A stretch of DNA of 64,000 bases from Rhizophagus irregularis (taxonomy: Eukaryota; Glomeromycota; Glomeromycetes; Glomerales; Glomeraceae): the NCBI RefSeq assembly GCF_026210795.1, contig NC_089448.1, forward strand, positions 1,612,001-1,676,000, given 5' to 3'. Below are positions 47,289 to 59,440 of the stretch, piece after piece. The position numbers were made by a program, and so were the translations under genes. The notes beneath the pieces were generated by a model. It worked only from the letters and a program-made list of their open reading frames with translations, was not told the DNA's origin and searched no databases. Position 1 is the first letter of the stretch, and each line of letters begins with the position of its first letter.

Positions 47289-47412
47289 AGGCATAAGGTG
47301 ATGGTCACCTTACCAGCATTATGATGTACGTTTGGCCCGAATTAATATTATATTAAATAATGGCCGGCATTACATCATAAATTCACCACTGGTGATATTT
47401 AGTAATATCCAA
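47289..47412. mobile_element. Foldback element related to 28391-28525
   Basis: Contains GGTGATGGTCACCTTACCAG, CATTATGATGT, and inverse partners GCCGGCATTACATCATAA and CACTGGTGATATTTAG. Same design as the 28391 element but more diverged. Confidence 0.55.
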
Positions 47413-48994
47413 ACATCTATATAATACATATCGGCTTATAGTAGTACCAGATTTCGGACAATATATATACAGCCGATGGTGAAGGTTTTATTTCAAAAGA
47501 AAGATAAGGATATTACAAAGCACCGATAGAGGCAGTAATATCGTATTTTATTTAAGTGTTAATAAACCCCGCCTGTTTGTTTCCGATTATTACAATTCGT
47601 TTATTTCTTTAGTTACATATCATTTTGTTATTTATACACAGTTTAATTCTGATCATAAACAGATTAATATATACACGTTTTAATTACTTTATCATTTATT
47701 TATCGATTGCTTATTATTTGCACATACTGTACATTAATCGATTTGTTTTAACACCTGACATTTAACGTCATATTATCTTGCGATTATTAACCGATCCTTA
47801 TTTATTGTTCTGTTACTACCTAACCAAACGCCAAAATTGGTGGTAACACTATCGAACTTTCATTTTTTCCTATCCCTTTATCTTTAATTGACCAAACATC
47901 ATTGAATATCACAATATTTATTATGAACGAAGGTAATCCTAAAGTCTCTTCAGAATTGGTGGCTGACTCAGGTCCAATATGAATTATTAATATTTGAAGT
48001 ATTGCTATTAGTTTGTTAGAGTTAGTTGGGTTAGATTTAGAGATAATTTCTTTAGGCATAATAAATTTAACCAAATAATTTTTAAACGTAGTATTAGGAT
48101 TGGTTTAGAGTTAGGATTAGAGTTAAGGTTAAGGTGTTATTGATAATGTTTCAAGAATGTAAATATCACCTTTAGAAAAGTAACGTTTGCTAGAATCTAA
48201 AAAAAAAAGAAAAAAGATATAAATATTATTCAATATTATTCCCACCATTATTGTACCTTTCAATTTTCAATAGATCAAAATTTTACCTATTAATATTTTT
48301 CATATATCTATAGGGAATGCCATTCGCTAGGGTCTAAAAAAAAATATGAAAAAAAAGATATTAATATCATTTTTCATCATTCTATCTACAAAATATTTCA
48401 ATAACCCTATAAAATATTTTATCCGTTATTTCTGTAAAAACTCCGTAAAAATGAGCCTTTCCCGGATCCATTCACGGAAAATGTAAATAATTTGATAAAT
48501 TCCGTGAATAGACTTTTTTTACAGGGTAATATTATTGTTTCAAATATTCTCATAAAAACTCTCTAGAAAAGTACTGCAAAAAAAAAAGAAATTAATATTC
48601 TACCAGTCAATATTCCGAAGAATCAAAATTATACCTAAAAAGGGTAAAGTCCTATAAATATTGTCTCAATGTATAAACATTTCCCACAGAAAAGTACCAC
48701 TCACTAGGATCTAAAAAATTCCATACCATATTCCAAAGATATTAATACGGGTTAAAATGCACAAGCACCCATTATAGAAAGAGATCAATATATTGCTCAT
48801 GAGGATTAAGATATGTTAATTATTACATTCTAAACTCTAAAGAATCAAAGCTGTATACAAAAAAGTGAAGTAATGTAATTATTATTATTATAAATAATTA
48901 AAGAAAATATATAATTGTGAAAAAGGTTTAGCTGGAAATAAAAGAAAATAATGTTAATATTATAATCTCATTTCTACAATTATACAAGAAAAAA
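47413..48994. other. Intergenic; weak minus-strand ORF and TTAGG-like patch
   Basis: An 84-codon minus-strand frame at 47820-48074 (MVKFIMPKEIISKSNPTNS.. ending PPILAFG) has more varied codons than the background, but no family is recognised. At 48093-48140 the plus strand reads ATTAGGATTGGTTTAGAGTT then AGGATTAGAGTTAAGGTTAA, a TTAGG-like patch. Around 48410-48530 a loose inverted pair (ACTCCGTAAAAATG, ATTCCGTGAATAG) is seen. Confidence 0.35.
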
Positions 48995-49011
48995 ATTTCT
49001 ATCCACAAGTT

Positions 49012-50065
49012 TTATTTTTATTTTTATTAATGGGTTCCAGTTAGAAACCTAACATGGACGCGATTATAAGTAGAAAATTACATATAAGTCAAAATTGACA
49101 AAAATACTAACTAAACTACACGCGAAAATAATCTACTCAAACCGGTGGGCAATTAACAGGAAGAAGGTATAATGTGAGATACTAAAATTAGACCCCACGA
49201 CACAAAAACCCAGATAACGCCACTGCCTCCCATACTCTCGCCTAGGTAAACCTAAGTTTTGGTAAGTTGAAGCCCGTACCCCGCAGATTATCAAACTGAA
49301 CCGCCAGCCCCTGGTTGGAAAAATCCCCCCACACTGGTCGATAAAAATAAATTCTCCAAGTGACTATATTACCAGAGTTAACAAACTACCTAAGAGTAAA
49401 CTAAAGGGGAACTTTTTAGTGTCATGCAATCCCCGAAAGGACATCCACCTCATTTCGAACGATCCCTCCAATCTAAACTAAACTGCAGTAAAAACTCATG
49501 ATAGTCCAAACATGTGCCACCTTGACCTCACCTGACCAAAAACTGATCACCAAGATCTGCACCCCCCTTAAATTACACCCAACTCTCTCAAAAGAAAAGA
49601 TCTACAAACCACCTGATGTCGATCAATTTTGGGATACCCCCCTACCCCCCAGAAAAACTCCAAAAAGCAGAAGGCAAAAAAGAAAGATGAGAAAAATTCA
49701 CCAAAAAAATAAGAAAAATTCATAACCCTAGGAAAACCAACCCAAAGGAGTAAAAACCTAGGTAAAGAGGGAAATTTCATCAAACTATCACCAGGAACAA
49801 CCCCTTATTATTAAGAAAGCGAACTTTCACCACTGAGCGAAATGGAAATTTCTTCCTTCCAGCTTGGAATCTTCAACCTTATAACCAAAGTCGTTCAAAA
49901 CATATGAACAAGTGCCGCTGGACCCAATAGAGACAAGTAGCAAAAACCAAGTTGGTATTTTAACCAGGTATTTAGGGCAACTTCTTTAAATACGAGTATT
50001 TTAAAATGAGTGAAATATTATTTCCATTAAGAAAAGTGAGAGAAAGGAGAGAGTCTATAAATTTT
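49012..50065 (-). mobile_element. 1.05-kb retroposon with 17-bp target duplication
   Basis: A GC-richer block flanked by perfect 17-bp direct repeats ATTTCTATCCACAAGTT (48995-49011 and 50066-50082). Next to the left repeat the plus strand reads TTATTTTTATTTTTATTAAT, i.e. an (AAAAT)n tail on the minus strand. It was therefore inserted by target-primed reverse transcription in minus orientation. No RT domain; minus frames are short. It is either a SINE-like element or a copied cellular RNA. Confidence 0.82.
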
Positions 50066-50768
50066 ATTTCTATCCACAAGTTAAAACAATAAAAAGATAT
50101 TATTGGGCGTTTTTTATAAAACTAGTAACGATTTTGTTGATCATTTGTTGATCATTTATTTTTAAATTTATTATAAATTTTGTCACGAGATTTTCTATGG
50201 AAATCATTTCTCAATTTGTTATTAAAACACCTGCTGAATTGCCTCGAAATTGAAAATCATTTCTCTTTTTATAAAAAAATTTCCTTTTTGGTAAAAAACT
50301 CTCAAATTAATCTTATATAACTTTATGCCAATGACAATGTCAATGTCAATGTCAATGACAATGACAATGACAATGAAAAAAACTTCTAATGCCAACTTTT
50401 CGCAAAAACTCTTCCTGTGCCACTGAAAATACCTGTTAAATTGAGACATCATTCAATATTTGCATGTTTTCATTTGTTTGCTGATCAATTTCGCTATTAT
50501 AATATTATTACAGTTGCAGCATTTTCGCTATAATTTAAAAAATTTTTAAATAATTTTAACAAAAAACGTTTTATCGTTAATTAATAAATTATAGTTTTTC
50601 AATTTAATTTTTAAAATGTTAATTTTAAAATAATACATGTATTATGACAATTTCTCTCTATAAAAAAAATAAAAAAAATAAAATAAATAATAAGTAGAGG
50701 TTAGAACCATCCAAAAAACCTTACTGGGTAGTAAATTTTATATGTATTTATTTATCCATTCCAAGGAG
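50066..50768. other. Spacer with small repeats
   Basis: At 50128-50156 GATTTTGTTGATCATTTGTT repeats the left interior of the Mutator-like MITE at 5776 and may be a solo end. At 50330-50378 there is a hexamer array of CAATGT and CAATGA. No gene. Confidence 0.5.
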
Positions 50769-51750
50769 TAGAGCTCCGAACAGGTCAGCCAAATTCAGGT
50801 AACCTGACCTGACCTGACCTGAAATTCAGGTCAGGTATGAGATTTTTGAAAAAAATTCAGGTCAGGTATGAAGATTGACCTGACCTGATTGACCTGTTGA
50901 CCTGAAACTATTGATTCTACTATATAATAAAAGTGAGTTGCAGTATTGCGATTCACTTTTTTATATAGATTCTATATAAAAAAAGTGAGTTGCGGTATTG
51001 CGATTCACTTTTTTATATAGATTCTATATAAAAAAAGTGAGTTGTGGTATTGCGATTCACTTTTTTATATTGATTCTATATAATAAAAGTGAGTTGCGGT
51101 ATTGCGATTCACTTTTTTATATTGATTCTATATAATAAAAGTGAGTTGCGATATTGCGATTCACTTTTTTATATTAATTTTATATAATAAAAGTGAGTTG
51201 CAATATTGCGATTCACTTTTTTATATTGATTTTATATAATAAAAGTGAGTTGCGATATTGCGATTCACTTTTTTATATTAATTCTATATAAAAAAAGTGA
51301 ATTGCAGTATTGGGATTCACTTTTTTATATGATTTTAATATAAAAATGTTGAATCGCAATATTTCGAGAAAAAACGTTGCGAAAACGGTTTTTTCATAAT
51401 ATTATATTAAAAAAATGTTTCATAACGTTTTTTTTTTGATATTTCAATAATAATGTTGCGAAAACATTTTTTTCATAATGTTATATTAAAAAAAACGTTT
51501 TGCAATATTTTTTTTCAATATTTTAATAAAAAACGTTGCAAAACCGTTTTTTTTTTCATAATATTATATTAAAAAAAAAAGTTTTGTACCATTTTTTTCA
51601 ATACTTTAATAAAAATAATCCTGAAATTTTTCAGGTTTCAGGTCAGGTCAGGTCAAACAGACAACCTGATATAACCTGACCTGACCTAAAAAAAATTTCA
51701 GGTCAGGTTTATCAATTAACCTGACCTGACCTGACCCATTCGGAACTCTA
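50769..51750. mobile_element. hAT-like MITE, GAGCTCC family, copy 2
   Basis: 982 bp, in the opposite orientation to the element at 38-729. Ends TAGAGCTCCGAACAGGTCAG and GACCCATTCGGAACTCTA. Flanking octamers CCAAGGAG (50761-50768) and CCTAAGAG (51751-51758) match at 6 of 8, an aged target duplication. Same layout as copy 1: CAGGT arrays outside, AACGTTTTGCAA hairpins, and a 52-bp tandem core, here expanded to eight units. Non-coding. Confidence 0.9.
50930..51345. repeat. Eight tandem 52-bp palindromic units
   Basis: GTGAGTTGC (last unit GTGAATTGC) recurs at 50933, 50985, 51037, 51089, 51141, 51193, 51245 and 51297, exactly 52 bp apart each time. Each unit is an inverted repeat (AAAGTGAGTTGCGGTATTG against ATTGCGATTCACTTTT), so the array can form eight hairpins. 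Copy 1 of the element has four units at the same spacing. Confidence 0.9.
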
Positions 51751-52195
51751 CCTAAGAGATTTTGCAGTGAAAATTAACTATTGATTATACTATAATAAAC
51801 AGATTTGAAAATTTGAGTAATTCAGAAAGATTTGCATTTTCCAAATTAGAAAAACTTTTAATTTATTCATAATTTTAATATTATTTTACAATTGTAATAG
51901 CAGGAGATATAATTTGGCCTTTCAATCATATATGTAATACGTATTACCAATTTAAATATAGGATTTCCGATTTTAATATTGCAACATGTGATCACGTATT
52001 ATGGTTATTAACAAAGAATTTTTTTATTTTTTCAGCTGATTATTTTTTTGTCTTTTCATTTACAAAAACCTAATAAAATAGAAGTAAAATTTTATTTTTT
52101 TTCCTTAAATATAAACACAAACACATTTAAATTAAATAACTCAGAATTTAAATATAAACAAATATTATAGTTTGTTTACACATATTTCAAATTAT
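51751..52195. other. Intergenic AT-rich
   Basis: Nothing recognised. Confidence 0.4.
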
Positions 52196-53165
52196 GGTTT
52201 GAGCATTTTGGCCAAAGTAAATCTTGCTCTTTAATTGAAAGTAGTTCAGCAAGTTTGAAGCTGTTAAAATATTAATCTATATGAAAGTACAGTTAATATT
52301 TTTGGAGTTATTTACATTTTTACATAATAGTACTAAGTTACAAATTTTTTTTATCTTCAGAGCGTATTTTGGGCAGTTTAGTCAAAGTAAATCGACTTCT
52401 TATATTAATTAAATGTTTTTTGGCAGGTCAAAATCTGCTTGGATATTAATTTTCATGAAGGTACAGTTAATACTTGAAGGGTTATTCATGTTTTTCACAA
52501 TAGAATTTTATTTTTTCCATTTTATCATTTTAGAGCGTATTTTCGGCACTTTAGTCAAAGTAAATCGACTTCCTATATTAACTGAATGTTGTTCATCGGG
52601 TCATAATCTGTCTGGATATTAATTTTCATGAAGGTACAGTTAATACTTGAAGAGTTATTCACGTTTTTCACAACGGTACTCATTCACGAATTTTATTTTT
52701 TCAGTTTTGTCACTTCAGAGCGTATTTTAGGCACTTTAGTCAAAGTAAATCAACTTCTTATATTAATTAAAAGTTGTTTAGCGAGTTATAATCTGTTTGA
52801 ATATTAGTTTTCATGAAGGTACAGTTAATACTTGAAGGGTTATTCACGTTTTTCACATTCACGAATTTTATTTTTTTTGTTTTATCACTTCAGAGCGTAT
52901 TTTGAGCATTTTAGTCAAAGTAAATTGACTTCTTATATTAATTGAAAGTTTTTCAGTGGGTCATAATCTGCTTGGATATTAATTTTCATAAAGGTACAGT
53001 TAATACTTGAAGGGTTATTCCCATTTTTCACAACGGTACTCATTCATAAATTTTATTTTTTCTGTTTTATCACTTCAGAACGTATTTTGAACATTTTGGT
53101 CAAAGGAAATTGACTTCTTTTATTAATTGAAAGTTGTTCAGCAGTCAAAATCCAATTTTCATGAA
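52196..53165. repeat. Minisatellite, six units of about 160-185 bp
   Basis: AGCGTATTTTxxGCAxTTTAG followed by TCAAAGTAAAT recurs at about 52201, 52361, 52534, 52719, 52894 and 53079 (spacings 160-185). Each unit also carries TTTTCATGAAGGTACAGTTA and TATCACTTCAGAGCG. Units differ by small indels. No convincing coding frame on either strand. It has splice-like edges (AAG/GTACAG and TTCAG/AG), but in the absence of a frame these may be chance. Confidence 0.85.
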
Positions 53166-54411
53166 AATGCAGTGGAGTAATTTATATTTTTTATGATCAT
53201 ACTATACTGAATTGCAAATAAATTTACATTCTTTAATGTATTTTTAAAATTTAAATTTTTATTTAATATTACTTAATAAAGCATTATTATTTAAAATTAA
53301 ATTTAATATTACAATATAAATTTTTCTTTATTTTTCACCATACAAAAAAATTGTATATGGATTATGGAATCTACATTTTTATATTGGTAATACACTAATG
53401 ATCTATGAAATCGGCTGTAAAAGTCACAAATTGGACAGATGTAGCCAAAATTGGCTATCTGATTTTTTGCCAATTTTTACTTATTCTGATTCTTTTTTTA
53501 ACGCGTTTATTTATTAAGTTCATAAATGATTACATAATTAACATACTTATTCTGATAATAGGCAGTATATATAAAGTAAATTGCATGTATACAAAAGGTT
53601 AACAATAAATGCGAATAAATGAAACTTAATAAATAAATGCAATGTATGAAACATTATAAATTAATGAAATACATTAGTATTAAAAAACAGATGCTTGAAT
53701 ATTGGAATGTATTGTGTCTTTTAATTATATGAAATGTGGAAAAACTTTCAAATGGCCTGGAATTTCATGATATGTATTCTATTTATAATAAATATTTGAA
53801 TTTAATTAGGTACTTTAAAATGTGAAATATTAAAAAATATGGAGATTTTATTTTTTTATAAGCATACAGTATGAATATACAGTATAAAAAAAAGATATAT
53901 CATTTTATTGTTTCAAAATATAAATGGATTAATGGAGTTTTTTTCTTTATATAAATCATGTTAAAATCACATCACAAAATATCTTTTACAAAATAAATAT
54001 AATTTCGTCCATATTATGTTTCTATATTTTCATATCAATTTTTATTATTTTTTTTTTGCCACTATTTTATTAATAGAAAATTTAAAAACAAATTTTTATA
54101 GTGATAAAAAAATTATTAAAAACACTAAATGAATAAAAGAATTAAAATGATGGAAAAAAATTGGCTTTGACTGAAAAAGAAATAATATTTATTTAAAAAA
54201 AATTTGTAATTACAAAAACTGAAAATAACTGGATAGCTGCATCATTCATTCCAAGAGGATGGGAATAGAAAAATTATTATTAATACAAACTAAGTTTTTT
54301 TGTAAAAAAAGTGATTAAAATTTCATTAACCAGAAAATTATATTAGCAATAAAGAATTGTGTATAATATGACCCGACCGCCAATCAAATAACATGGACAG
54401 ATCATGTTACA
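53166..54411. other. Intergenic AT-rich
   Basis: No gene recognised. A 65-codon frame at 53405-53602 includes a hydrophobic run (FCQFLLILILFLTRLFI) but has no other support. Confidence 0.4.
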
Positions 54412-54650
54412 TACAGATGGTGGCCTAAATGATCCGGCCACTTTTCAAAATTAAAAAATTTTTATATGTTTTATAAAATGAAAATAAAAATTTAACATGT
54501 TCATTACACCTTCCTTTATTGAATTTTACAAAATTTTAATAATTAATTCTATTTCCATTCGCGAAAATAACAGCATTGACCCTCTGAGGCATACTATCAA
54601 TTAATTTTCGATAATATTCAGGAGGGAGATCATCCCATGTAACTTTGACG
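54412..54650 (-). pseudogene. Tc1/mariner transposon end with transposase C-terminal relic
   Basis: TA at 54412-54413 is followed by CAGATGGTGGCCTAAATGAT then CCGGCCACTTTT, a Tc1-like terminal repeat. About 90 bp inside, the minus strand encodes WDDLPPEYYRKLIDSMPQRV then NAVIFANGNRINY and a stop (54538-54536). This is the typical C-terminal end of Tc1/mariner transposases (SMP.R..avi...G). The rest of the transposase and the other terminal repeat are not visible. Confidence 0.82.
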
Positions 54651-55142
54651 TATACTTAACATTATCATCATATCTAATATTTTATTAAAATCAATACAAA
54701 CTATTATATTTATATTTATCTTTATATTATTACCACTTAACATGTTACAGGATTAATTCATTTTGATCATTAAATATAATATTTCTTTAATAAAACTAAT
54801 AAACTCAAAATAAACCATAAAATTTATTATTTGATAAATATACAAAATACAAATCAACTTTTTAATATAAACCCTATTATATTACTTAAAATATATATAA
54901 ATAATTACTGAATAATGCAATAATTATATTATAACTCACTAACAATACCAAATTACCCTAGTTTAATATATTTATTTAAAACCACTTACACAAAGATCAT
55001 CATTTTTATATGGGAAGTCTGGTCGTACAGATCAAAACAAGATCATGTTTATCGTTAATAATATATCAAAAACTCAGGTACATAAATTTTTAATTAAGTT
55101 TATTTTGACAACTATTATAATAATTTATCTAATTTATTAACT
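54651..55142. other. Intergenic AT-rich
   Basis: Nothing recognised. Confidence 0.35.
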
Positions 55143-55244
55143 GAAGATCCTTTAGTATTGATTGAAGAAATGAGGTTAAAACATGAAGCAGAAATTAACC
55201 TTCAATCAAAACAACTTAATTTAGAACCTGAATTAGATAATTAA
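55143..55244 (+). pseudogene. Short coding-like remnant, unknown
   Basis: An open run reading EDPLVLIEEMRLKHEAEINL then QSKQLNLEPELDN and TAA. Charged, helix-prone composition unlike the surroundings. Flanked by non-coding AT-rich DNA; may be an exon of a decayed gene continuing in traces towards 55560. Family not recognised. Confidence 0.3.
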
Positions 55245-56439
55245 CTTTAGTTAAACCATTTCAATTGCTATTATATTTACAAGATTTATTTGTTTAATAT
55301 TTAAAAAGAATATTATAAAACATCAAGGAGAACAATTAAAAAAAAAAAATCTTTCTGTTTTAAATTTATTTATTAAATATCTAATCATATTATTATTTTG
55401 AATCAAGATTAACTGTATTAAACAAGGGAATATTAAATATTACTAGAAAATTTGTAAGTAATAATCTTGCTTTAATAACTTTTGATATTTATTTATTTAT
55501 ATCAACTGTTTCAAATTACAATGAGATAAATTCTAATTATTTTAAAACTAATGTGGGAGAAGAATTTTATTGTATCATCAAAATTTGAAGAATTTATTGC
55601 TTCATTTAGGATTTTATCAATAATAAAATATAATATAGGAAATAATATGATTTATTATATTGTTTCTTAAAAGATTATAAAAATTAATTATTAATGAATA
55701 ACAGACAGAGCATATAGAAATTTTTGATAAAATGGAATAATTATTTGTTAAATGGTAATAAATAAAATAGATAAATATAAAGTAAATGCAAAATAATATT
55801 AGAAAAGCATTGGTAAATACAGAAAATTCTGCTTATAAAATATATAATATAGCTAAACTACTGGATTACTTGTGTATGGAAAAGCAAATCAGGGGAGATT
55901 TCGCGTGCGTACAGAATTTCGGGAGAATTACGACGCAAATTCATCCACACAATATATTGTATTACGCTCGAACACCGTTTAAAGACAATTCCGATTTTAT
56001 GAGAAATAATCAGTCACTCCGCAAAATGACATTTTTACTAATAATTGAAAGTTGCGTAATAAAAAATACATGCTAAAACTTTCAGGAAAAACATGATTAC
56101 GCAAACAACCCAACCTAAGCTCTGAGTCAATGCATACCTAATTTGCGTAATGTTTCGCCAACATTTGATCGGCACCCACATGTGACATCGTAATCCTTGA
56201 AACACTTGAAACATCGCTGACTCACAGTTCGTAGCTGACTCACAGCTTGTAGTAATTATTCAACAACCATTTATGAAAAAATATATATATATACATGACA
56301 TATAATCAAAATGCCTCGCTGTCTCGATTCGAAGAAAATTCCAGGTTTAACGTCGTATCCAAAATGTTTTATTTGTGTGATTACTTTTTGAATTTTGTTT
56401 CTAACCCTCGATTTTCGCGTTTGCAGATACAAAATCAAA
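55245..56439. other. Spacer upstream of the CRN gene
   Basis: A 96-codon frame at 55786-56076 has mixed composition (CVQNFGRITTQIHPHNILYY) but I recognise no domain. 56080-56270 is less AT-rich and probably promoter of the CRN gene. TTTGCAG precedes the CRN ATG by 14 bases and could be a splice acceptor for a leader intron. Confidence 0.4.
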
Positions 56440-58853
56440 ATGCTAGTAAATTGTTCCGTCCTAGGTACTGTAACTATTTTCTCAATCCCTTTAAGCGACA
56501 AAATTACTATTAAAAATGATGAGTACATCACAAAATCGTTAACTTTTGATATCCTCAAGAAGTACATCTGGGAACGGGAGAATAATATTCTTAAATACCT
56601 TACTAATGACGCTTCCAAACTGGATCTTTGGCGTGTTGATGTCGAAGAAGTTGTTGATGTTTTAACTGAAGACGATATTATACAGAAACTTGGAGGAAAA
56701 AAAATGAGTCCTCATTTTCTGTTTAGAAACCATTTTAATGATCAACTTTCGGAGGGGAAAATCCACATCATTATACAACCGCTACCACCCACCACTGGTA
56801 AGTGTCTCCCAATGGTTTACCTCTCGAACAAAGGAATGTTTGAGTTTGTTCCTGAACCTTTTTTTCCATAATATCGCCTACTATTAATAGAAATCCCTAC
56901 TAAGAGACGTCGCATAGATAACTGGGTAGAGTATACTGCTAAAGATGGACTTGTGGACTTGCCACCTATTTTATCCACAATGCTTGCATGTGAAAAGTTC
57001 AGACCTGCACCTCGCAACGAATTTGAGAAATTATTGAAAGATTTACAAATTGGCCAAAATATTATGCTACCTTCACTTGGTCAAGAGCCCAAAAATTATG
57101 GAGAAGACTATCAGGGCAGGTCATTCCTAATAACGGAGCAAATGATAGAAATATGGAATATGCTCGCAAGTGACAGCGATAGATCAATCAAAAGGGTCTT
57201 ATCTGGTCCCGTGGGTGTTGGCAAGTCATATCTTGCATTATTCCTTGCTGCAAAAGCATTTGCCGAAGGATGGCTTTTACTTTATGTTTCAGATGCAAAC
57301 GAATTAGTAAAACCGGATGATGCTAAGATAGCAAAAGAAATCTGTATGCGCTTTTTAGCTCTAAATAGAGATATTTTAACTAAGAATCATTTTTATCAAA
57401 TGATGTCTCTATTAAGCCGTTCTGAGGAAAATGAAGAAAAGGTGTATCAGACAGTGGCTTCAAACATAATGGATGATTTACTCAAGCAACTAAAAGAAAA
57501 AACACTTATAGTTATTGATGAACATAAAATACTTTTTGAGCCTGATCCTCCAATACCTCATAAACAAATACGACTTAATCCCCTAATGCATCTAAACGCG
57601 TGGAATCAAGAAAGGAAAGGTTGCCGTGTGGTAGTGACAGGCACAGCTCATGCAAAATTTGAGCAAGTTTACCTTAAAGATGGTATGACGAATTGGATAA
57701 TCTTTGTATCTCCGTTATCCTCCGTTATTTTTAATAAGCTGTTAAGCATGAACAACGTTCTATCAAGTACAAAAATAATCAGAGATAAAGTAACGGAAAT
57801 TACCAATCGTGTTCCAAGAGAGCTCATGAAGCTTTCAAATGGGCTTAACGATAATTGTGGTAATTCCAAGAATATTGACACTAGTAAGATTATCAACTTC
57901 TTAATTCAATTCGAGCAAGATAGAAACCTTGATTTCTTTAATGTTGCACAGAATTATTACACACACCATCTTAATCTGACCCAACGATATTCTACACGAC
58001 ATGCCCTTGCATCAATGTTCTTACCACGAAAAGAAGGTGATATTGATCGTGATCGTAAAGGATTTGATCATTGGTTTGTTGATCTTGGGCTCGTATATAG
58101 AATCAAATTTCGAGGCCGTGTTCAACATCATCCTTTGTGCCCTGCGGCTAAAAATGCTCTTCTTCAATTATATAAGTCAATACCACTTCCTCAACATAAA
58201 TCTATGTGCGTCAAGGATGGTAATATGACTGGTATAGAATTCGAGGATGTTTTGTTCTAGCAACTATTACGTTATCCGGATGTAACTTTCACTACAACTG
58301 ACCTTGTGGGTAAATTAAGAATACCATTAAACATTAAATTTAATTATTTCAAAATACTCCAAGATCCCCCTGAACGGATCACAAATGATGATATCCTATT
58401 TAGATGTTACGAGGGATATCCACGGTTTGACTTTATTCTCGGACGAACATTTATTCAAGTATCAATCTCCAATTTTACTGCAAATAACACTAAATCAGCA
58501 GATATCGAAAAGGTGACAAATCGGCTGATCTGTCACACATTTCGGCCAAATTTTGGAAATTATTAAAAATTGGCCATATATCTTTTACAGTCAAAATCAA
58601 TCAGAAAAATCAAATTGAAAATTATTTGGATAATGCGTATGGTGGTAATCATCAAGCTTATATTGACTCATCAACTAAGAAATTCATAGTCACTCGTAAT
58701 GGTCAAAAAGTGCATGACTTTCATATTGTTTACATTTGCGGTAAGTTGGGCAATCCTAATCATACAGGCAAAGTTAAGGACTTTCCCGATATATTACATA
58801 TCAATTTAGATGAGCTTAATCAGAAATTATTTGGTGATTTGTTGTTGGATTAA
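56440..58853 (+). pseudogene. Crinkler (CRN) gene: ubiquitin-like N-term, P-loop NTPase, nuclease-like C-term, interrupted
   Basis: Three parts in one orientation. Part 1 (from the ATG at 56440) is a CRN-type N-terminal domain with LDLWRVDV and, later, KIHIIIQP. Part 2 is a STAND/AAA-like NTPase with Walker A GPVGVGKS (about 57205-57228), Walker B LIVIDE (about 57505-57525) and a sensor-like VVVTGTAHA. Part 3 (about 58225-58853) has the layout of the restriction-endonuclease-like domain known at CRN C-termini (IEFED, then RFDFIL, then a conserved tail). Family knowledge: CRN proteins act as secreted or intracellular effectors acting in the nucleus. Lesions seen: in-frame TAA at 56869-56871 between parts 1 and 2, in-frame TAG at 58258-58260 at the start of part 3, and a frameshift between about 58500 and 58560. 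The long intact frames between lesions suggest recent inactivation. Codon use is less AT-biased than in the F-box genes. Confidence 0.85.
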
Positions 58854-59440
58854 AATATTCATTATTTCGTATGATTCACACCATCGGGAAATTTTTTCAG
58901 GGGGGATAATTATCACTATCGAAATTTATCATATTTTATCGCACATTCGCACTAAATAAATCAATGATCAACGCATTGTGAGGTTAATTTGCGATATGGA
59001 GCCCATTATTGCTTAAAGATATAATGCCAACTGAAACAGAAATTAATAATGTTTTAAAAAATTTACCGGCTGAATGGGATAGTCAGAGTGGATTATTTAA
59101 TTATCAAAAATAATCAACTATTGTATTGTAAATTACAATAAACAATTTTTTAGTATTTATTATACGTAAATTTTGTATCATATTAGTTGTAAATCAGCTA
59201 ATAAAAAGTTTAAAATAAAAAGGGAAACTTAAAAGCTTTTTGTGTTACCTTTTCTTTTTATAACTTTTTTATTTTTTATTTTTTTATGCGATTTTTTTAT
59301 AAATATTTTTTTATACTGACTGCTAAATCTTGTTGCCCGATAAACTTTAGTTTACAACTAGTGGAAGAATTGTCTAATTAAAGTTTTCGAAACTTATTTT
59401 TTTTTCTTTAAAACGTTTTTTTAATATTTTTTTATTTATT
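58854..59440. other. Spacer with a 29-codon frame
   Basis: At 59024-59113 an ATG opens a 29-codon frame (starts MPTETEINNVLKNLPAEWDS) of varied composition. It may be a fragment of a polyprotein or a small gene; I recognise no family. The remainder is T-rich. Confidence 0.35.

Noticed and set aside
48093..48140. Interstitial telomere
   Set aside because: Only a few imperfect TTAGG-like units, not a regular TTAGGG array.
50930..51345. CRISPR-like array
   Set aside because: Repeat units are contiguous 52-bp palindromes without unique spacers, inside a transposon, in a eukaryotic context.
50769..51750. Long terminal repeat element
   Set aside because: Ends are inverted, not direct, and there is no gag/pol content.
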